From Flavobacteriaceae bacterium (GTDB lineage Bacteria > Bacteroidota > Bacteroidia > Flavobacteriales > Flavobacteriaceae): a stretch of 64,000 nucleotides of DNA. The number at the start of each line of letters is the position of its first letter. The first letter of the stretch is position 1. Below, piece by piece: positions 60,118 through 64,000 of the stretch. The notes under the pieces were generated by a model. It saw only the letters and a program-made list of their open reading frames with translations, ran no database searches and was not told where the DNA came from. The stretch covers positions 248,001 through 312,000 of the forward strand of contig JANQNQ010000001.1 of assembly GCA_028279515.1 (NCBI GenBank). Direction: 5' to 3'. The position numbers were made by a program, and so were the translations under genes.

Positions 60118-63100
60118 TTACTTCTTTACTAACTGCTTAGTGACCCGTCCGGTATCACTTGTAACGACCATGATATAGGTCGCAGATGCTAGTTGAGTAA
60201 TATCAATGGTTTTTTCAAGACCAACACTGTTCAATGATACCGAATGAATACGTCGTCCGGTCAAATCGTAAATCGTCATGTCATTTAATTCAAGCCCCTG
60301 CGGATTGGACAGAAGAATCTGTTCAGAGGCTGGATTGGGCGACATCGTGATCGTGGATAGATCCATAGAGATGTCATCGATTCCTAATGTATTGTCTACA
60401 GTCACAGTGGCCATACAGTCAGTGGTGTTACCATTAACATCGGTTACGGTCAGCGTGACTGTATTAGGACCTACATCAAAGATGTCGAATGTGTTTGGCG
60501 ATACGGTCAGACTTGCTATACCACAGGCATCGTTTGATCCATTGTCTACGTCGGCACCTGTAATGGAGGCATTCCCCATAGCATCGAGCATCACATTAAT
60601 GTCTTGACAAAGCGCGGTTGGAGCCACATTGTCTTCTACAGTGACTGTGGGGGTACACATACTTGTCATACCACTTACCGGGTCGGTCACCGTCAATGTT
60701 ACGGTATTTGGACCTATATCTGAGCAATCAAATGTGCTCTTATCTAGGGAAAAGGTAGGTGTTCCCAGACAGGAGGAGGAACCATCGTCTACATCCGCTC
60801 CAATAATAGAGGCATTCCCTGTCGCATCCAATTGCACAGTCAGGTCCTTACAAATTGCGACAGGTGCCCCATTATGTTCTGCAAAACTGAAGTATTGGCC
60901 ATCGGTAAAGTCTACCATTGCCTGATAGTTTCCGCTGCCATCATCTGTTAAGGCAATATATGTATCGGTGTTGTCAAAGGTTTCGTCAGCACTTACCAGT
61001 AAAGTAGGGGTGTAATTGGGTAGGGCAGATTGCGGGATTCTCAAGGTCACCATACCTACGGTGCCGGTTTCAGCAACGGTCCATATGCGCCCCATACGTT
61101 TCAAACAAGTATCCCCTGTTATGTCTTCGGACACTGCAGTGCTCCCTGCGTCATTTCCCCAGAGCATATAAGAGAGATCCGTAGTGAAGTCATTAGGGTT
61201 TAATAGGTTCGTCGCCGAAATACCCACGTTGCCCATAGTGACGAACGCTCCAGTACTACTGGATAATGATTGTTTTTGATGAAGTGATGCTACGTCATCT
61301 CTTCCTATGCCTGTTACATCATTATGATAGGTCGCGTTGATATTATGATCCCAGATGGTGGTGCCGTCACTCGCCAGATAGTCTCCCTCCGTTCCAGTGA
61401 CACTGCCGCTACCGTCATTGTCTGGGTTCAGGGTTATGCCATATTTTATGGCCAAATAGGTCTGTATGCGCCTTCGGTTGGTATTCGTTTGACGTGTTGG
61501 ATATACGATCAGTTCGGCCAGTGTTCCGGAAAAGTCCTCGCCCGAACCGGCAAAGCTACCTCCGATACGACTGTTCGCTGTATTGAGGTCAAGAATGTTA
61601 GGCTCAACTAGGTTGTCGGTCATTACATCACTGCCGTTGATGCTTATGGTTCTGGATCCAAGATCAGGATCTGGACCTGATACCAAGGCATAATTATAAT
61701 CGAAGTTCACAATGGTTGGAGTGTTCGGCGTTACGGCAGTACTGAGGCCATTGCCTGTAAAGTCTTGCTTTATCTGATTGCCAGAGTTAAGCCCATAGAA
61801 TAATGCTTGATTGGATGTAGTATCGTCATTTCCTGTAGAAAATAAACTTGCATTTTGGTCGACACCAATATATACAGCTACCACATGATGGTCTGTATCG
61901 ATTCCGGCCGATAGTGTACTTGCTACTGGACTTACAGGAGAACCGCTGAAGTTGATCCCAGGATTGAAGTTCAGGAAGTTCTCTACATACGTGGGAGCGG
62001 TTCCCACTTGGGTCGCCTCTAGTACCATGTTGCCACTGTCGAACCAACTAACGACCGGGTCACCATTCTCGGCAGGGTCCATAGTGACACCATCTTCAAA
62101 GGCTCCCTTGTCAGCTTGGTACCACATGAGGTTACCTGCCAATACCCCTCCTGGAACACAGTTTAAAAAGTCACCGTCAAAGGTGAATATCCCATCATCT
62201 TGCATGGCATCACGTTGTACAGTAGCATCACAGAACAAGAGCCCTGAGGCGCCAATGGTAACATTGCTGTTCGTGAAATTCTGCGCATGCCAACCTATTA
62301 AGGTGTTGTCCCAATTGGTCATGGACATCCCAGAAGAATTGAACATCTCATTACCATTGATCACGTTGTTCATGTCCCAACTCCCGAAGTTCTGGTCTAC
62401 AGCATCATTGAGTTCGAACATCTCGGCCATTCGTGTCACATTGGTGGTCACCCAAGTGGAGATGTCCCAATTGAAGGCATCGGCATTTCGGAACATACCA
62501 GACATGTTAATGTCACTGGCCGTGAAGCGGTTGCTCCACAGGTCCAAGTTGGTTCCTTGAAAGGCCGTCGCCGAATTGAACATGTATCTAAAGTTTCCAC
62601 AGCTTGTAGGCATCCAATTCCCGAGATCCTGATCAAATGCTGTCGCTCCATTGAACATCTCGACCATACTAATTACATTACTTACGTCCCAATTGCCTAA
62701 ATTCTGATCTATGGCATTATTGCTCTCAAACATCTCGGCCATTCGTGTCACATTGGTAGTCACCCAAGTGGAAATGTCCCAATTGAAGGCATCGGCATTT
62801 CGAAACATCCCAGACATGTTGATGTCACTGGCTGTAAAACGGTTGCTCCACTGGTCAAGGTTGGTCCCTTGAAAGGCTGCTGCACTGTTGAACAAATAGG
62901 TGAAGTTTGTACAACTTGTTGGCATCCAATTGCCAAGGTCGGCATCGAACGCAACTGCACCATTGAACATTTCTTGCATAGCGATCACATTGCTCACATC
63001 CCAGTTCCCTATCTCTTGGTTGAATATATTGTTGGCTTCGAACATTTCGAACATATTGATCACGTTCGTTGTGACCCACCCTGTAATATCTGCATTGAAG

Positions 63101-64000
63101 GCATCGGCATTTCGGAACATGCCCCGCATATTAATATTGCTGGCCGTGAAATGATTGCTCCAATTGTTGAGGCCGAGTCCTTGAAAGGCCATGGCCGAAT
63201 TGAACATATATGAAAAACTTGTACAGCTCGTGGGCGTCCAATTCCCTAGATTCTGGTCAAATGCTGCCGCGCCATTGAACATATCAGACATGCTGGTTAC
63301 GTTACTAACGTCCCAATTGCCTATGCCCTGATCGAAAGAGTCATTATTTCTGAACATCTCGGACATTCCTGTCACATTTGTGGTGACCCAGCCTGTGATA
63401 TCTCCATTGAAGGCATTCGCACCCCAGAACATGCCTCTCATGTCGATGTCACTGGCCAAGAAATGATTATTCCAGTTATTCAATCCCAGCCCTTGAAAGG
63501 TCGTGGCCGAAAGGAACATATAGGAAAAATTTGTACAGCTGGTAGGTGTCCAATTGCCAAGGTCGGCATTGAACGTGGTAGCATTTCGAAACATTTCAAC
63601 TAAGCTGGTTACGTTACTAACATCCCAGTTACCGATATCGCGGTTGAAAAGGTCATTGAGATAAAACATTCGACCCATGTTCGTTACATTGGTGGTCACC
63701 CAACCGGTTATGTCTGCATTGAATGCATCTGCATTTTGGAACATGGCGCCCATATTAATATTGCTGGCCGTGAAGTGGTTGTTCCAATTCTCCAGACCGA
63801 TTCCTTGAAAGGCAGAGGCCGCGCTAAACATTCCGCCAAACTGATTCACGCTGGTGGGCGTCCAGTTCCCAAGATCTTGATTGAAGACAGAGGCTCTGTC
63901 GAACATGAAAGACATAATCGTTATGTTGCTTACATCCCAAGAATTGAATGCAGTGGTTCCCACTAGCGAAAAGCATCTAGAGAACATTTCTTGCGTATTT
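60118..64000 (-). CDS. BspA-like (DUF285) surface protein with T9SS signal, 5' truncated
   Basis: At least 1293 codons of a very large secreted protein; the frame is still open at the right edge (the residues NTQE precede the first Met). From the N-side: about five copies of a 104-residue unit of DUF285/BspA-type repeats (WDVSNVTSMSDMF, LGNWTPTSC, FTASNINMRGMF), a LamG-like region, a segment YLAIKYGITLNPD...TGIGRDD typical of flavobacterial exoproteins, two HYR-like repeats (LTVQLDATGNASI; INVMLDAMGNASI), and a C-terminal type IX secretion domain (TMSPNPASEQILLS ... TKQLVKK). Likely a surface adhesin exported by T9SS. Confidence 0.92.
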   Translation of the reverse strand, partial: NTQEMFSRCFSLVGTTAFNSWDVSNITIMSFMFDRASVFNQDLGNWTPTSVNQFGGMFSAASAFQGIGLENWNNHFTASNINMGAMFQNADAFNADITGWVTTNVTNMGRMFYLNDLFNRDIGNWDVSNVTSLVEMFRNATTFNADLGNWTPTSCTNFSYMFLSATTFQGLGLNNWNNHFLASDIDMRGMFWGANAFNGDITGWVTTNVTGMSEMFRNNDSFDQGIGNWDVSNVTSMSDMFNGAAAFDQNLGNWTPTSCTSFSYMFNSAMAFQGLGLNNWSNHFTASNINMRGMFRNADAFNADITGWVTTNVINMFEMFEANNIFNQEIGNWDVSNVIAMQEMFNGAVAFDADLGNWMPTSCTNFTYLFNSAAAFQGTNLDQWSNRFTASDINMSGMFRNADAFNWDISTWVTTNVTRMAEMFESNNAIDQNLGNWDVSNVISMVEMFNGATAFDQDLGNWMPTSCGNFRYMFNSATAFQGTNLDLWSNRFTASDINMSGMFRNADAFNWDISTWVTTNVTRMAEMFELNDAVDQNFGSWDMNNVINGNEMFNSSGMSMTNWDNTLIGWHAQNFTNSNVTIGASGLLFCDATVQRDAMQDDGIFTFDGDFLNCVPGGVLAGNLMWYQADKGAFEDGVTMDPAENGDPVVSWFDSGNMVLEATQVGTAPTYVENFLNFNPGINFSGSPVSPVASTLSAGIDTDHHVVAVYIGVDQNASLFSTGNDDTTSNQALFYGLNSGNQIKQDFTGNGLSTAVTPNTPTIVNFDYNYALVSGPDPDLGSRTISINGSDVMTDNLVEPNILDLNTANSRIGGSFAGSGEDFSGTLAELIVYPTRQTNTNRRRIQTYLAIKYGITLNPDNDGSGSVTGTEGDYLASDGTTIWDHNINATYHNDVTGIGRDDVASLHQKQSLSSSTGAFVTMGNVGISATNLLNPNDFTTDLSYMLWGNDAGSTAVSEDITGDTCLKRMGRIWTVAETGTVGMVTLRIPQSALPNYTPTLLVSADETFDNTDTYIALTDDGSGNYQAMVDFTDGQYFSFAEHNGAPVAICKDLTVQLDATGNASIIGADVDDGSSSCLGTPTFSLDKSTFDCSDIGPNTVTLTVTDPVSGMTSMCTPTVTVEDNVAPTALCQDINVMLDAMGNASITGADVDNGSNDACGIASLTVSPNTFDIFDVGPNTVTLTVTDVNGNTTDCMATVTVDNTLGIDDISMDLSTITMSPNPASEQILLSNPQGLELNDMTIYDLTGRRIHSVSLNSVGLEKTIDITQLASATYIMVVTSDTGRVTKQLVKK
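62340..64000 (-). repeat. 312-bp tandem repeats inside the BspA-like gene
   Basis: The motif CCTTGAAAGG occurs at 62555, 62867, 63179, 63491 and 63803, spaced by exactly 312 bases, so 104 codons per unit. The two copies nearest 62340-62900 are the most alike, suggesting recent duplication. The array continues past the window edge. Confidence 0.9.

Overview
The window is chromosomal DNA from a member of the Bacteroidota, most likely the family Flavobacteriaceae. The evidence is the gliding-motility pair gldB/gldC, a secreted protein with a type IX secretion C-terminal domain, a short primary sigma factor without region 1.1, a fused type II DAHP synthase/chorismate mutase, flavobacterial-type primase, and repeated TAnnTTTG (-7) promoter elements, some with a TTG near -33. 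Shine-Dalgarno sequences are rare. Most of the window is core genome; no prophage, CRISPR array or classical insertion sequence was seen.

Layout. 1-12.6 kb: end of tyrA, DAHP synthase/chorismate mutase, rsgA, dtd, two DUF3857/transglutaminase-fold secreted proteins, a MazG pyrophosphohydrolase, aroA (behind a candidate attenuator), queA, rlmN and a polyprenyl diphosphate synthase. 12.8-15.2 kb: an ECF sigma factor operon with a membrane protein and an outer-membrane protein. 15.3-22.7 kb: dnaG, a NarL-type response regulator, nadE, a four-helix-bundle gene enclosed by a perfect 25-bp inverted repeat, gldB-gldC, and the engB operon. 22.9-38.4 kb: the complete flavobacterial dcw cluster, mraZ-rsmH-ftsL-ftsI-murE-mraY-murD-ftsW-murG-murC-ftsQ-ftsA-ftsZ, led by three 10-bp MraZ boxes. 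38.5-40.4 kb: yqeY, tRNA-Arg(TCG) and a TPR lipoprotein cassette flanked by near-identical direct repeats. 40.4-57.5 kb: an accessory-like run of small genes: membrane-anchored LuxR regulator, DUF4199, DUF1801, YihY/BrkB, ACT, a cytochrome-oxidase-like mini membrane protein, NTF2-like, subclass B1 metallo-beta-lactamase, an Ada-like AraC/O6-methylguanine methyltransferase, DUF1203, STM3941-like, katG, MOSC, a LytS/LytTR two-component pair, an alpha/beta hydrolase, cyclase, SRPBCC and an MtfA-like peptidase. 57.5-64 kb (minus strand): rpe, a BLUF photoreceptor, the primary sigma factor and a large BspA-like surface protein that runs off the right edge.

How the genes work together. The dcw cluster supplies peptidoglycan precursors (MurC, D, E, G, MraY) and the divisome (FtsL, I, W, Q, A, Z), probably autoregulated by MraZ. 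Aromatic synthesis (tyrA, DAHP synthase, aroA) is split over two loci. The Ada-like gene and the next gene share the same palindrome placed over the same promoter element, which suggests a small alkylation-response regulon.

Points most worth a second look: the Phe-containing leader ORF and intrinsic terminator between the aroA promoter and aroA; the shared ACAATCGnATTGT operator; the inverted-repeat-bounded four-helix-bundle unit; and the 160-residue protein that resembles helix X of heme-copper oxidases with one histidine replaced. All functions are inferred by reading the sequence; no database search was run.
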